From: Mycobacterium sp. 4858
Lineage (GTDB): Bacteria; Actinomycetota; Actinomycetes; Mycobacteriales; Mycobacteriaceae
Assembly: GCF_900240975.1 (NCBI RefSeq)
Contig: NZ_LT968776.1
Location: forward strand, 186,001-250,000
Direction of reading: 5' to 3'
Length of the DNA stretch: 64,000 nucleotides
Shown here: one piece after another, positions 21,325 to 31,141 of the stretch
How the letters are laid out: each line of letters begins with the position of its first letter
Position numbering within the stretch: position 1 is the first letter of the stretch
Notes under the pieces: model-generated
Database searches by the model: none
Seen by the model: only the letters and a program-made list of their open reading frames with translations
Told to the model about the DNA's origin: nothing
Made by a program: the position numbers and the translations under genes

Positions 21325-22359
21325 TCAGCGGATGGATTGCAGCGGGCCCGGGACCCGGCCGCCGGCCAGCGCGGCCGCGTCGTTGAGCAGTTCAACGAGC
21401 TGCATCGGGTACACCGTCTCGCCGGCCGCCGCCAGCCGGAGGATGTCCGCGGCATCGCACCAGCGGTGACCGTGGATGTAGCTGTGTTCCAAATTCGTTC
21501 GGCCCGCATCGGAGGGCTCGAACCGGCGGGTGCGGTAGACGAAATAGAACTCTTCACTGTCGATCAGGGAGCCGTTGAACTCGAACACCTCGTCGCGCCG
21601 CCAGACGGGGCCGACCATCTCGCCGGGTGCGACCCGCAGCCCGGTTTCTTCGGCCAGTTCCCGGGCGGCGGCCTCGGCCAACCGCTCCCCCTTGTGCACC
21701 TCGCCGCCGACGGTGATCCACCATTTCGGCGCTTCGTTCTTGAGTGGGTCGCGGCCGATCGCCGGATCCGATCCGCGCAGCAGCAGCACCGCGCCCGTTT
21801 CGTCGAGCAGGACGACGCGCGCCGACGTGCGGTGGTTGAGCACCCCGTGGTCGCCGTGGGCCAACGCGTGCGGCCGCTCGACGATTTCGAAATAGCTGGG
21901 TAGCGCGGCGGTCCCGCCGAGGCGAAGGGTTCGGACCAGGAACCGCTCGCGCAGTGCAAGGGTGTCGCGGACCGCGTCGTTGTGGAAGCGGCGGGCCAGC
22001 AGCACCCGGGCCTCGGCGTCGGCCAGCTCGGCGATCAGCCCGGCCGGCAGCGATGCCGGGTCGACGATCGCGAGCGCGGCCGACAGCTGGTTCTCGCAAG
22101 CCTCGCGGTCCTGCCGCGGCGCGGCCTCGGCGGCGTCGGCCAGCGCGGCCAGCCGCCTGCCCTCGGAGGCGCCGCCGTACGCGTCGATGGCGACCGCCCG
22201 GGCGACCACCGCGCGCCGCGCCAACGCTCCGTCGAGCGCCTGCCACGACAGGTCGTAGCGGACGTGGAGCCGGTCCAGCCGGTTCGCCGTCTGATAGGCC
22301 CAGGCGCCCAAGATGGCCAGCAGCCCGACCAGCACCGCGATGGCGACCATCCACGTCAT
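21325..22359 (-). CDS. Membrane-anchored Nudix hydrolase with LemA-like N-terminus
   Basis: A 344-residue protein: one N-terminal helix (MVAIAVLVGLLAILGAWAY), a helical region resembling LemA (TANRLDRLHVRYDLSWQALDGALARRA), and a C-terminal Nudix domain. The Nudix box is intact: G-EVHKG-E-RLAEAAA-RELAEETGL near residues 217-239. Nudix enzymes cleave nucleoside diphosphates linked to another group; the substrate is unknown. It is the last gene of the thrS-pimA operon; its ATG shares one base with the pimA stop. Corresponds to Rv2609c by memory. A regulatory or lipid-linked nucleotide role would suit the neighbours. Confidence 0.88.
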   Translation of the reverse strand: MTWMVAIAVLVGLLAILGAWAYQTANRLDRLHVRYDLSWQALDGALARRAVVARAVAIDAYGGASEGRRLAALADAAEAAPRQDREACENQLSAALAIVDPASLPAGLIAELADAEARVLLARRFHNDAVRDTLALRERFLVRTLRLGGTAALPSYFEIVERPHALAHGDHGVLNHRTSARVVLLDETGAVLLLRGSDPAIGRDPLKNEAPKWWITVGGEVHKGERLAEAAARELAEETGLRVAPGEMVGPVWRRDEVFEFNGSLIDSEEFYFVYRTRRFEPSDAGRTNLEHSYIHGHRWCDAADILRLAAAGETVYPMQLVELLNDAAALAGGRVPGPLQSIR

Positions 22360-23483
22360 CAGCCGGCCACCTCGACCTTGGCGCCGGACGCGGCGACCGT
22401 CTCGTAGACCCGCATGATCTGGCTGGCCACCACCGACCAGTCGTAGCGCTGGACGGCCGCCGAACCGGCGGCCACAAACCGTTCGCGCAGCACATCGTTT
22501 TCTAGCACCGAAACCAGGGCGTCCGCGAGCGCAGCGCCGTCACCGACGGGCACCAGGCACCCCACCTCGCCGTCGAGCAGCACCCGCCGAAAGGCGTCCA
22601 GGTCGCTGGCCACCACCGCGGTGCCGGCGGCCATGGCCTCGACCAGAACGATGCCGAAGCTCTCGCCGCCGACGTGCGGAGCGCAGTACACGTCGGCGCT
22701 GCGCATCGCCGACGCCTTCCCGGCATCGTCGACCTGACCCAAGAAGCGCATGTGCTTCACCAGTTCGCCTGCCTGGCCACGCAATTCGTCCTCATCGCCG
22801 CGACCGACGATGAGCAGTTGCACGTCCGGAAACCGCTGAACCACCCTGGGCAGCGCATCGAGCAGGACCGACATCCCCTTGCGCGGCTCGTCGTAGCGGC
22901 CCAAGAACAGCACCGTCTTGCCGGGCCGCGGGTAGCCGTCCAGCGGCGGCGCGGAGGCGAACGAGTCGACGTCCACCCCGTTGGGGATCTCGACCGCGTC
23001 GGTGCCCAGGGCCTCCATCTGCCAGCGGCGGGCCAGATCGGAGACCGCGATCCGCCCGACGATCTTTTCGTGCATCGGCCGCAGGATGCCCTGGAAGACG
23101 GTCAGCGTCAGCGACTTGGTGGTCGAGGTGTGAAACGTCGCGACGATGGGCCCCTCGGCGATGTTGAGGGCCAGCATCGACAGGCTGGGCGCGTTGGGCT
23201 CGTGCAGGTGCAGGACATCGAAGTCACCCAGCATGAGCCACCTCTTCACCTTGCGGTGCGTCGCCGGGCCGAACCGCAGCCGGGCCACCGAGCCGTTGTA
23301 CGGAATCGGAACGGCCTTGCCGGCCGAGACGACGTAGTCGGGTAAGACCGCTTGCGGCGACGCCGGCGCCAGCACGCTCACCTCGTGCCCGCGGCGGCGC
23401 ATCACCTCGGCCAGCTGCAGGACGTGCGACTGCACCCCGCCCGGTACGTCGAACGAGTAGGGGCACACCATCCCGATTCGCAT
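22359..23483 (-). CDS. pimA: Phosphatidylinositol alpha-mannosyltransferase PimA
   Basis: A 374-residue GT4 glycosyltransferase that adds the first mannose from GDP-mannose to phosphatidylinositol on the inner leaflet. Features are the N-terminal MRIGMVCPYSFDVPGGVQSHVLQLAEVM, the donor loop LGRYDEPRKGMSVLLDAL, and GGESFGIVLVEAMAAGTAVVASDL with the GT4 E-x7-E motif. Fifth gene in the operon thrS-HIT-pgsA-patA-pimA-nudix. Its ATG at 23483 meets the patA stop. Essential in M. tuberculosis (Rv2610c). Confidence 0.97.
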   Translation of the reverse strand: MRIGMVCPYSFDVPGGVQSHVLQLAEVMRRRGHEVSVLAPASPQAVLPDYVVSAGKAVPIPYNGSVARLRFGPATHRKVKRWLMLGDFDVLHLHEPNAPSLSMLALNIAEGPIVATFHTSTTKSLTLTVFQGILRPMHEKIVGRIAVSDLARRWQMEALGTDAVEIPNGVDVDSFASAPPLDGYPRPGKTVLFLGRYDEPRKGMSVLLDALPRVVQRFPDVQLLIVGRGDEDELRGQAGELVKHMRFLGQVDDAGKASAMRSADVYCAPHVGGESFGIVLVEAMAAGTAVVASDLDAFRRVLLDGEVGCLVPVGDGAALADALVSVLENDVLRERFVAAGSAAVQRYDWSVVASQIMRVYETVAASGAKVEVAG

Positions 23484-24397
23484 CAGGTCTCCCGGAGGCG
23501 CGCCCGTTTAGCGTCGGACAGGTCGGCCAGCCACTGGGGTTGCAGCATGTGCCAATCCTCGGGGTACGCGGCGATGTTCTCGGCGAACTGGTCCGCCAAG
23601 GCCTGGGTGATCGCGCCGACGTCGCCGCTGCTGCAATCCAGCGGCGGCTGCATCCACACCCTCGAGCGGTCGTCCTCGAACCAGCAGTGCGACGGCAGCA
23701 GCGCCGCCCCGGTCTCGATCGCGAGCTTCGCCGGGCCCGCCGGCATCCGGGTGGGTTCGCCGAAGAAGTCGACCTGAACCCCGGTGCGGGTGAGGTCTCG
23801 CTCGGCCATCAGGCACACCACCCGGTTGGCCCGCAGCCGCTCGCACAACACCTCGAAGGGGGGCCGTTCGCCCCCGGACAGCGGCAGCACCTCGAAGCCG
23901 AGGCGTTCGCGGAAGGCAATGAAACGCCGGTACAGCGACTCGGGTTTGAGCCGCTCGGCAACCGTGGTGAAAGTGCCGTGTGTCTGCGCGAGCCACACCC
24001 CGGCCATGTCCCAATTGCCACTGTGCGGCAACGCACATATCGCGCCGCGGCCCGTGGCCAGCGCCGCCGCCAGATTGTCTTGCCCGTCGACCGAATCGTG
24101 GAGCTGGCTCGCCAGCTTGCGGTGGTCCATCGTCGGCAGCCGGAACGCCTCCCGCCAGTAGCGGGCGTAGGAGGCCAGCGAGGCCCGCATCAGCTCGTCG
24201 GGCACCTCGGCGGGCGGCACGCCGATGACACGGGCCAGGTTCTTGCGCAACTGCTCGGGGCCGCCGCCGCGGGCGGCGTAGCGCGCTCCCGTGTCAAACG
24301 CGGTGCGCGCCGCGAATTCCGGCATCGCCCGCACAGCCATCCAGCCGGCCGCGTATGTCCAGTCGGTCGCGGTGCGAGTCACCAGGCCGCCGATCAT
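23483..24397 (-). CDS. patA: PIM acyltransferase PatA
   Basis: A 304-residue membrane-associated acyltransferase that transfers palmitate from acyl-CoA to the mannose of PIM1/PIM2. The HxxxxD-type motif is ALPHSGNWDMAGVW near residue 127, with a second conserved acidic LMAERDL near 198. ATG 24397 overlaps the pgsA stop (ATGA). A longer in-frame start would run antisense to nothing and through pgsA, so it is rejected. Corresponds to Rv2611c. Confidence 0.95.
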   Translation of the reverse strand: MIGGLVTRTATDWTYAAGWMAVRAMPEFAARTAFDTGARYAARGGGPEQLRKNLARVIGVPPAEVPDELMRASLASYARYWREAFRLPTMDHRKLASQLHDSVDGQDNLAAALATGRGAICALPHSGNWDMAGVWLAQTHGTFTTVAERLKPESLYRRFIAFRERLGFEVLPLSGGERPPFEVLCERLRANRVVCLMAERDLTRTGVQVDFFGEPTRMPAGPAKLAIETGAALLPSHCWFEDDRSRVWMQPPLDCSSGDVGAITQALADQFAENIAAYPEDWHMLQPQWLADLSDAKRARLRET

Positions 24398-25041
24398 GGC
24401 TGACCCGTTCTCGGCATGCGCTCCGTCGCGCCGGGCGAGGTCCACACCGTGCGCATCCGCTGCAGGCAGGTGACCACGCTGGCCGCCGCCAGCAGCCACA
24501 TCGCCACCGGCAGCGCCGGCGGCCAGGCCACAAACGGGAAGTCCGACACCCCGGCGCCGACCAGCACGATGATCAAGCGTTCCGGGCGTTCGATGAGGCC
24601 GCCGTCGCCGCGCAGCCCGCTGGCCTCGGCCCGCGCCTTGATGTAGGAGATCACCTGCGACGTGACGAGGCAGATCAACGTCGCCACCGCCAGCAGCTTG
24701 TCGTGCAGCCCGAAGGCCGCCCACCACAGCAGCCCGCAGAACACCGCCCCGTCGCTGACCCGGTCGCACGTGGCGTCCAGCACGGCGCCGAACCGGGTGC
24801 CGCCCCCGCGCTCGCGTGCCATGGCGCCGTCGAGCATGTCGAACAGCACGAAGAACCAGACGACCAGCGTGCCGATGAACAGCTTGCCCATCGGGAACAG
24901 CGTCAGCGCCCCGGCCACCGCCACGATGGTGCCCAGAACGGTGACCGCGTCCGGTGTCAGCCCGATCCGCAGGCACGCCCGGGCGGTCGGTGTGGTGAGC
25001 CGCGCGAACGCCGCTCGCGACAGGAACGGCACCTTACTCAT
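24394..25041 (-). CDS. pgsA: Phosphatidylinositol phosphate synthase PgsA1
   Basis: A 215-residue CDP-alcohol phosphatidyltransferase with about six helices. The signature D-x2-DG-x2-AR-x8-G-x3-D-x3-D is intact in DMLDGAMARERGGGTRFG followed by AVLDATCDR. It joins CDP-diacylglycerol and inositol phosphate, giving the lipid that PimA mannosylates. The ATG lies at the end of the HIT gene (overlap at 25038-25041). Corresponds to Rv2612c. Confidence 0.96.
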   Translation of the reverse strand: MSKVPFLSRAAFARLTTPTARACLRIGLTPDAVTVLGTIVAVAGALTLFPMGKLFIGTLVVWFFVLFDMLDGAMARERGGGTRFGAVLDATCDRVSDGAVFCGLLWWAAFGLHDKLLAVATLICLVTSQVISYIKARAEASGLRGDGGLIERPERLIIVLVGAGVSDFPFVAWPPALPVAMWLLAAASVVTCLQRMRTVWTSPGATERMPRTGQP

Positions 25042-25604
25042 GACTGGTTAGCCCACTCCGTGGCCAGCAGCCGGCGGGTTTCGCGCAGCAACTGCGGGAT
25101 CACCTTGGACCCGCCGATGATGGTGATGAAGTTGGCGTCGCCGCCCCAGCGCGGCACGACGTGCACGTGCAGGTGTTCAGCCAGCGACCCGCCCGCCGAG
25201 GTGCCCAGATTGAGGCCGACGTTGAAGCCGTGCGGCCGCGACACGTTCTTGATGACGCGAATAGCCTTCTGTATGAAGGCCATCAGCTCCGCGCTCTCCT
25301 CGACGGTGAGGTCCTCCAGCTCGGACACCCGCCGATACGGCACCACCATCAGGTGCCCCGGGTTGTAGGGGTAGAGGTTGAGGACGGCGTAGACCAGTTC
25401 GCCGCGGGCGACCACCAGGCCTTCCTCGTCGGACAGTTGCGGGATGTCGGTGAACGGTTGCTCGGTCTTGCCGTTATCGCGCTTCATCGGCGCTTCGGCG
25501 AGATACGTCATCCGGTAGGGCGTCCACAACCGTTGCAGGTGGTCGCTCTGGCCGACACCGGTGTCCAGGATGGTGTCATCGACGCGGTCGTCGGGATCAC
25601 TCAC
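25038..25604 (-). CDS. HIT family Ap4A phosphorylase
   Basis: A 188-residue HIT-domain protein with the triad [15 protein letters not shown] near residue 140 and [19 protein letters not shown] before it. The M. tuberculosis counterpart (Rv2613c) is a diadenosine tetraphosphate phosphorylase, which clears Ap4A. Its place right after thrS is notable, since aminoacyl-tRNA synthetases make Ap4A. The ATG overlaps the thrS end by 8 bp. Confidence 0.92.
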   Translation of the reverse strand: MSDPDDRVDDTILDTGVGQSDHLQRLWTPYRMTYLAEAPMKRDNGKTEQPFTDIPQLSDEEGLVVARGELVYAVLNLYPYNPGHLMVVPYRRVSELEDLTVEESAELMAFIQKAIRVIKNVSRPHGFNVGLNLGTSAGGSLAEHLHVHVVPRWGGDANFITIIGGSKVIPQLLRETRRLLATEWANQS

Positions 25605-27780
25605 CGCCGGTTACCTTCACGAGTTCGGCTGTGGGGACGGCGTTTTCGCGATCCGCGATCCAAGCCACGATGGCGTCGACGGCGCTGTCGCGGGGCACGC
25701 CGTTGATCTGGGTGCGGTCGCCGAAGCGGAAACTCACCGCCTCCGCCTGGACGTCGCGGTCACCGGCCAGCAGCATGAACGGCACCTTCTGGCCGGTGTG
25801 GTGGACGATCTTCTTGGCCATCCTATCGTCGCTGCCGTCCACCTCGACCCGCACTCCGTGCGATTTCAGCTGCGCGGCAACGCTGTTCAGGTAGGGCAGG
25901 TGTTCGTCGGCGACCGGGATGCCGACCACCTGCACGGGCGCCAGCCACGCCGGGAAGGCCCCCGCGTAGTGCTCGGTGAGGATGCCGAAGAACCGCTCGA
26001 TCGACCCGAACAGCGCGCGGTGGATCATCACGGGCCGCTGCCGGGTTCCGTCCGGGGCGGTGTACTCCAGCTCGAAGCGTTCCGGGAAGTTGAAGTCCAC
26101 CTGGATGGTCGACATCTGCCAACTACGGCCCAGCGCATCCCGGGCCTGCACGGAAATCTTCGGGCCGTAGAACGCGGCGCCGCCGGGGTCGGGAACCAGT
26201 TCCAGGCCCGACTCGGCCGCCACCTCGGCAAGCGAGTTGGTGGCCTGCTCCCACATCTCGTCGGTGCCGACGAACTTCTCCGGGTCCTTGGTGGAGAGCT
26301 CCAGATAGAAGTTTTCCAGGCCGTAGTCGCCCAGCAGTTCGAGCACGAACCGCAGCAGCGACGCCAATTCGCCGTGCAGCTGCTCGCGGGTGCAGAAGAT
26401 GTGCGAATCGTCCATCGTGAACCCGCGCGCCCGGGTGAGCCCGTGCACCACACCGGACTTCTCGTAACGGTAGACGGTCCCGAACTCGAAGAGCCGCAAC
26501 GGAAGTTCGCGATAGGAACGCCCTCGCGACCGGAAGATCAGCGTGTGCATCGGGCAGTTCATCGGCTTGAGGTAGTAGTCCTGCCCCGGCTTGCGCACGG
26601 TGCCGTCCTCGCCCAGTTCGGCGTCCAGGTGCATCGGCGGGAACATCCCGTCGGCGTACCAGTCCAGGTGGCCCGAGGTGTGGAAGAGCTGCGCCTTGGT
26701 GATGTGCGGAGTGTTGACGAATTCGTAACCGGCCTCGATGTGCTTGCGCCGCGAATACTCCTCGAGCTCCCTGCGCACCACGCCGCCCTTGGGGTGGAAA
26801 ACGGCCAGCCCGGAACCGATCTCGTCGGGGAAGCTGAACAGGTCCAGCTCGGTGCCCAGCTTGCGGTGGTCGCGGCGCTGCGCTTCCGTGAGCAGCTCGA
26901 GGTGGCGGTCCAGCGCCTCCTGCGACTCCCACGCCGTGCCGTAGATGCGTTGCAGGCTGGCGTTCTTCTGGTCGCCCCGCCAGTAGGCGGCGGAGCTTCG
27001 GGTCAGCTTGAACGCCGGGATGTGCTTGGTGGTCGGGATGTGCGGTCCGCGGCACAGGTCGCCCCAAACCCGTTCGCGGCTGCGGGGATTGAGGTTGTCG
27101 TAGGCGGTGAGCTCGTCGCCGCCCACCTCCATGATGTCTGGGTCACCGGACTTGTCGTCGACGAGTTCGAGCTTGTAGGGCTCGTTCGCCAACTCCGCGC
27201 GCGCCTGGTCCTTGGACTCGTAGACCCGGCGCTCGAACAGCTGTCCGTCTTTGACGATCTGGCGCATCCGCTTCTCCAGCGCCGCCAGATCCTCGGGGGT
27301 GAACGGCTCCGCCACGTCGAAGTCGTAGTAGAAGCCATCGGTGATGGGCGGCCCGATCCCCAACTTGGCGTGGGGGAACATTCCCTGGACGGCCTGGGCC
27401 AACACGTGCGCGGCCGAATGCCGGATGACGCTGCGGCCCTCGTCGGTGTTGGCGGCGACGGGGACGACCTCGACGTCGGCGTCGGGCACCCAGCTCAGGT
27501 CGCGCAGCTTGCCGTCGGCGTCGCGCACCACCACGATCGCGTCCGGCGCCCCCCGGCCCGGCAGCCCAGCCTCGCGGACCGCGGCGGCCGCCGTAGTGCC
27601 GGCGGGAACCCGGATGGGGGCCTGCGGGTCGCCGCCATCGGCCTGCGGCGATCGCAAGCCCGGCTCGGCCGGGCGCTGCGGGTCGCCGCCATCGGCCTGC
27701 GGCGATCGCAAGCCCGGCTCGGCCGGGCGCTGCGGGTCGCCGCCATCGGCCTGCGGGGTGGGCTGTGCGGCGGCACTCAT
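25597..27780 (-). CDS. thrS: Threonyl-tRNA synthetase with repeat-bearing N-terminus
   Basis: A 727-residue class II synthetase that charges tRNA-Thr. After a variable N-terminus it has a TGS domain ([20 protein letters not shown]), the editing-domain region [20 protein letters not shown] with HxxxH-type metal residues, the catalytic core with motif 2 in [18 protein letters not shown], and the anticodon domain at the end. The ATG at 27780 is chosen over an upstream in-frame start because MSAAAQPT matches mycobacterial relatives. Residues ~10-52 are an 18-residue tandem repeat ([18 protein letters not shown]). First gene of the PIM operon. Confidence 0.96.
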   Translation of the reverse strand: MSAAAQPTPQADGGDPQRPAEPGLRSPQADGGDPQRPAEPGLRSPQADGGDPQAPIRVPAGTTAAAAVREAGLPGRGAPDAIVVVRDADGKLRDLSWVPDADVEVVPVAANTDEGRSVIRHSAAHVLAQAVQGMFPHAKLGIGPPITDGFYYDFDVAEPFTPEDLAALEKRMRQIVKDGQLFERRVYESKDQARAELANEPYKLELVDDKSGDPDIMEVGGDELTAYDNLNPRSRERVWGDLCRGPHIPTTKHIPAFKLTRSSAAYWRGDQKNASLQRIYGTAWESQEALDRHLELLTEAQRRDHRKLGTELDLFSFPDEIGSGLAVFHPKGGVVRRELEEYSRRKHIEAGYEFVNTPHITKAQLFHTSGHLDWYADGMFPPMHLDAELGEDGTVRKPGQDYYLKPMNCPMHTLIFRSRGRSYRELPLRLFEFGTVYRYEKSGVVHGLTRARGFTMDDSHIFCTREQLHGELASLLRFVLELLGDYGLENFYLELSTKDPEKFVGTDEMWEQATNSLAEVAAESGLELVPDPGGAAFYGPKISVQARDALGRSWQMSTIQVDFNFPERFELEYTAPDGTRQRPVMIHRALFGSIERFFGILTEHYAGAFPAWLAPVQVVGIPVADEHLPYLNSVAAQLKSHGVRVEVDGSDDRMAKKIVHHTGQKVPFMLLAGDRDVQAEAVSFRFGDRTQINGVPRDSAVDAIVAWIADRENAVPTAELVKVTGGE
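27623..27756 (-). repeat. 54-bp in-frame tandem repeat in thrS
   Basis: Two full identical 54-bp units start at 27623 and 27677, and a 26-bp partial third starts at 27731. They encode the 18-residue unit [18 protein letters not shown] in the synthetase N-terminal extension. The unit is a multiple of three, so copy number can change without breaking the frame. Confidence 0.95.
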
Positions 27781-27910
27781 CGGGTCAATTCTCCAGGCTT
27801 GGGCATGTCGGAACGATCGCGACCATGCTATCCGTGTGGCCGACCGCGGCCCCACACCGCCGGGCCGCCACTGATTGACCCCTCGATCGAAGTGCGCCTA
27901 CCGTGCCAGC

Positions 27911-29491
27911 GTGGTTACCACCATCGAACGGTTGGCCGGGTGGGCCGCTGACCTTCGTCTCGACGATGTCCCCGACGCGGTGGTCGACCTGTGCCGTACC
28001 CAACGCCGATCCGTGTTCGCGGCCACGGCCGCATCGGCCGGCGACGTCGCGTCACGGCGTGTGCTCGCCGGCGTCGAAAGCTGGGCCGGCGACGGGCCTG
28101 CGGTGGTGCCGGGATTGCACCGTTCCGTCGCCGTCGACGACGCCCTCTACGCCGCGGCCGCGTTGTCGATCGCGCTCGACTTCGACGACTACATGTGCTT
28201 CGCGCCCGCCGGCCACTCCGCCGTCTGGGTACCGGTACTCCTGGCCGCCGAGGCCGGCGCCTCGGCGGCCGAGCAACTCACCGCCCAGGTGGCGGCCAAC
28301 GAGCTCGAGGCCCGCTTGGGGGGCGCCTGCCTGCTCGGGCCGCTCAATGGCCAGCTGTGGTCGTTCGTGCATGCCGCCGGAGCCGCCGTCAGCGCTGGGC
28401 TGCTGCTCGGACTCGATGCGGGACGGTTGGCCCATGCCCTGGCCCTTGCCCTCTACCAGGCTCCGCGCCCCACCGTGCCGGGCTTCATGGCCCCCGATTC
28501 GAAGCTGCTGACGGCCGCGGAACCGACTGTGGCCGGCGTCCGGGCCGCCCGACTCGCCGCCAGCGGCGTCACCGGTCCGCTGGACGCCCTCGACCACCCG
28601 CAGGGCTTCTTCGATGCGTTCTCCTACGCGCCGCTGCCCGCACTTCTGGGTGGTCTCGGCTCCGGTTGGGCGACACGGACTCTGAGCGTCAAGCGGTATC
28701 CGGGCTGCGCTTATGTCGACACGGCCGTCGACGCGCTGCACGAACTCGGGCCGCCGCCAGCCGCCGAGGTCGCGTCCGTGGTCGTCGATGCGGGCGTGCT
28801 GACGTGCGGGATGGATGCCATGTCGCACGGGTACACGGCCGGCCGCGTGCCCACACCGGTGACCATCAACTTCTCGATCCCGTGGACCGTGGCCGCCACG
28901 CTTGTTGCCGGGCGGCTCACACCGGACGAAGTCAACGAGGAATGGCTGGCCGGCCACCACCGCGAGCTCGCCGAGGTCGCCGACCGGGTGTCGTTGCGGC
29001 ACGACTGGTCGCTCACCCTGCGAACGGCCGAAGCGATGGCACCGCTTCTTCCGGTTCGCGCCATGACGGCCGGCACGCCGACGCGCCGGCTGCTCGGCGC
29101 CCTTCGGCGAACTCGCCGGGAACACAAGGGCGTTCGCTTCGCCCTCGGCGACGGCATCGCTCTACTCCGCGCCCTGCGGGACGGCGGACTCGGCGCGGCC
29201 GGGCGAGCGGCAACAGGACAGTTGTGGGCGCCGGCAGCACTCGACGCATTCACGATGACTTTCCCGGCCCGGGTGCGGGTCAGGCTGCGCGGCGGCCGGG
29301 AGTTGGCGGCCGAATGCGATGTTCCCCACGGCGGAGCCGGCAACGTGAAGACCAGTCCCGACGCGGTCAGCCGCGAAAAGCTCTTGGGCAGTGGACCTGC
29401 GGTGTGGGGCCAAAAGCGGTCCGACGACATCTTCGCGGCGATCGACGCCGACGCCGACGACCTGTGGCGCCTGCTCGCTCGTCAGGGCTGA
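27911..29491 (+). CDS. MmgE/PrpD family protein
   Basis: A 526-residue protein of the MmgE/PrpD fold, which includes 2-methylcitrate dehydratase and related dehydratases or decarboxylases. The helical first domain contains ALDFDDYMCFAPAGHSAVWVP at the position of the active-site Asp and His residues. The middle contains KRYPGCAYVDTAVDAL, typical of the family. The GTG at 27911 (VTTIERLAGWAADL) is chosen; earlier codons look random. No prpC or prpB neighbour supports a methylcitrate role, so the substrate is open. It overlaps the convergent thioesterase gene by 10 bp. Confidence 0.8.
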   Translation: MVTTIERLAGWAADLRLDDVPDAVVDLCRTQRRSVFAATAASAGDVASRRVLAGVESWAGDGPAVVPGLHRSVAVDDALYAAAALSIALDFDDYMCFAPAGHSAVWVPVLLAAEAGASAAEQLTAQVAANELEARLGGACLLGPLNGQLWSFVHAAGAAVSAGLLLGLDAGRLAHALALALYQAPRPTVPGFMAPDSKLLTAAEPTVAGVRAARLAASGVTGPLDALDHPQGFFDAFSYAPLPALLGGLGSGWATRTLSVKRYPGCAYVDTAVDALHELGPPPAAEVASVVVDAGVLTCGMDAMSHGYTAGRVPTPVTINFSIPWTVAATLVAGRLTPDEVNEEWLAGHHRELAEVADRVSLRHDWSLTLRTAEAMAPLLPVRAMTAGTPTRRLLGALRRTRREHKGVRFALGDGIALLRALRDGGLGAAGRAATGQLWAPAALDAFTMTFPARVRVRLRGGRELAAECDVPHGGAGNVKTSPDAVSREKLLGSGPAVWGQKRSDDIFAAIDADADDLWRLLARQG

Positions 29492-30105
29492 CCGGGCTTG
29501 AGCCGGACGAACAGGGCCTCGGCTTCGGTCAGCAGCGTGTCGCCGTCGGTCAACCGGCCGGACACGAAGATCTTGCGACCGTCGACCCGGTCGACGCCGG
29601 CGTCGAAGTGCAATTCCTTCTCGATCGGCACGATGTGGCGGTAGTCGATCTTGAGGGAGGCGGTGCGCTGGTAGGGACCCCCGGTCAGCACCGAGGACGT
29701 CAACCCAAGCACGCTGTCGAACAACATTCCCAGGCATCCGCCGTGCACGGCGCCGTTGCGGCCGAGATGGAACCGGCCGAACCGGGCGGAGCCCTGGATG
29801 CGGCCGTCGTCGGTCTTGCGGGCCTTCATGGGCACGCTCAGGATGTTGCCGCGCATCGGCAGGTCCATCCGGCGCCCCGACGGAGAGTTCCATTCGTCGG
29901 CGTCGAACGGGCTCAGCAGCGCCGACACCTTGTCCAGCAGGTCGGCGGCCTCGGTGATCACCGCGTCGGGGGCGTCCACGGCGCGGGCGTGGTCCTGCAG
30001 GGTGCGCACGGCGTCGATGAACCTGCCGTAGTCGGGGCCGCCCTTGGTCGTCGGCTCCGGCGGATTGAACCCACCGCCGGGATGCCCGGCCTGTCCGCTG
30101 GTCAC
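29482..30105 (-). CDS. PaaI-type hotdog thioesterase
   Basis: A 207-residue protein with one 4HBT hotdog domain in the second half: GRNGAVHGGCLGMLFDSVLG, then TASLKIDYRHIVPIEKELHF. These proteins usually hydrolyse acyl- or aryl-CoA. The N-terminal ~85 residues are less conserved and helical. It is followed by a convergent stop overlap with the PrpD-like gene. Substrate unknown. Confidence 0.85.
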   Translation of the reverse strand: MTSGQAGHPGGGFNPPEPTTKGGPDYGRFIDAVRTLQDHARAVDAPDAVITEAADLLDKVSALLSPFDADEWNSPSGRRMDLPMRGNILSVPMKARKTDDGRIQGSARFGRFHLGRNGAVHGGCLGMLFDSVLGLTSSVLTGGPYQRTASLKIDYRHIVPIEKELHFDAGVDRVDGRKIFVSGRLTDGDTLLTEAEALFVRLKPGQP

Positions 30106-30199
30106 CCGGACACCGTAGCCGGGCCACGAGACTGCAACTACGGACGGGCCGACCCGCGAAACGCGTCGTGGAATACAGTTTCGCGGGCCAAACTGAGAG

Positions 30200-31084
30200 T
30201 CAGACCGTCTGTTGAGCCCCGGCCGCCGAGAGGGTGTCGAACTCCTCGTCGGACAGCGTGATCTCGGCGGCGGCGACGTTCTCCTCCAAATGCGCCACCT
30301 TCGACGTGCCCGGAATGGGCAGCATCACCGGCGACCGCTTCAGCAACCAGGCCAGCGCGAGTTGCGACGGGCTCGCGTGGTGCTCGGCGGCGATGCGCTG
30401 CAGCGGGCCGTCGGCGGCTGCCAGCGGCCCGGCCGCCAGCGGGAACCACGGGATGAACCCGATGCCCTGCTCGGTCGCGGCGTCCAGCAGCGGTTCGGCG
30501 CCCCGGGCGGACAGGTTGTACATGTTCTGCACCGAGACGATCTCGGTGATCTTCTGGGCCTCCGCCAGCTGGTCGACGTTGACCTCCGACAGGCCGATGT
30601 GGCGGATCTTGCCTTCGTTCTTCAGCGTCAGCAGCTCGCCCACCTGGTCGGCCAGCGGGAAGTCGCGGTCGATGCGGTGCAGCTGGAACAGGTCGATGGT
30701 GTCGACGCCGAGGCGGCGCAGGCTCATTTCGCATTCCTGGCGCAGATAGCTCGGGTTGCCCAGCGGGATCCAGACGTCCGGTCCGGTGCGCAGCAGGCCC
30801 GCCTTGGTCGCGATGACCAGCCCGTCGTACGGGTGCAGCGCCTCGCGAATGATCTCCTCGGCGATGTAGGGACCGTAGGAGTCGGCGGTGTCGATGAAGT
30901 TCACGCCGAGTTCGACGGCGCGCCGCAACACCCTGACGGCCTCGTCGCGGTCAGCCGGCGGCCCCCAGACGCCCTTCCCGGTCAGGCGCATGGCGCCGAA
31001 GCCGAGCCGGTTGACGGTCAGGTCGCCGCCGAGGGTGATCGTTCCGGACGCTTCTGCAACGGTTTTCGAGTTCTGTGCGGTCAC
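30200..31084 (-). CDS. Aldo/keto reductase
   Basis: A 294-residue NADPH-dependent (beta/alpha)8 oxidoreductase. The family Asp-Tyr pair is in FIDTADSYGPYIAEEII, Lys in VIATKAG, His in LFQLHRIDR, and the cofactor end in MLPIPGTSKVAHLEEN. GTG 31084 (VTAQNSKT) is chosen because upstream in-frame codons are Arg-rich and unlike the family. Substrate unknown; the M. tuberculosis relative I recall is Rv2298. Confidence 0.88.
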   Translation of the reverse strand: MTAQNSKTVAEASGTITLGGDLTVNRLGFGAMRLTGKGVWGPPADRDEAVRVLRRAVELGVNFIDTADSYGPYIAEEIIREALHPYDGLVIATKAGLLRTGPDVWIPLGNPSYLRQECEMSLRRLGVDTIDLFQLHRIDRDFPLADQVGELLTLKNEGKIRHIGLSEVNVDQLAEAQKITEIVSVQNMYNLSARGAEPLLDAATEQGIGFIPWFPLAAGPLAAADGPLQRIAAEHHASPSQLALAWLLKRSPVMLPIPGTSKVAHLEENVAAAEITLSDEEFDTLSAAGAQQTV

Positions 31085-31141
31085 TTTTACGACCGTACGC
31101 CGGAAATGTCGGCGCGCATCCCGGCGTGGCAAGCTGGGCGG

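Noticed and set aside
27623-27756. Possible CRISPR array
   Set aside because: Repeats are directly adjacent without spacers, in frame and inside thrS.
27781-27910. T-box leader before thrS
   Set aside because: The gap is only 130 bp and no T-box core or specifier loop could be seen.
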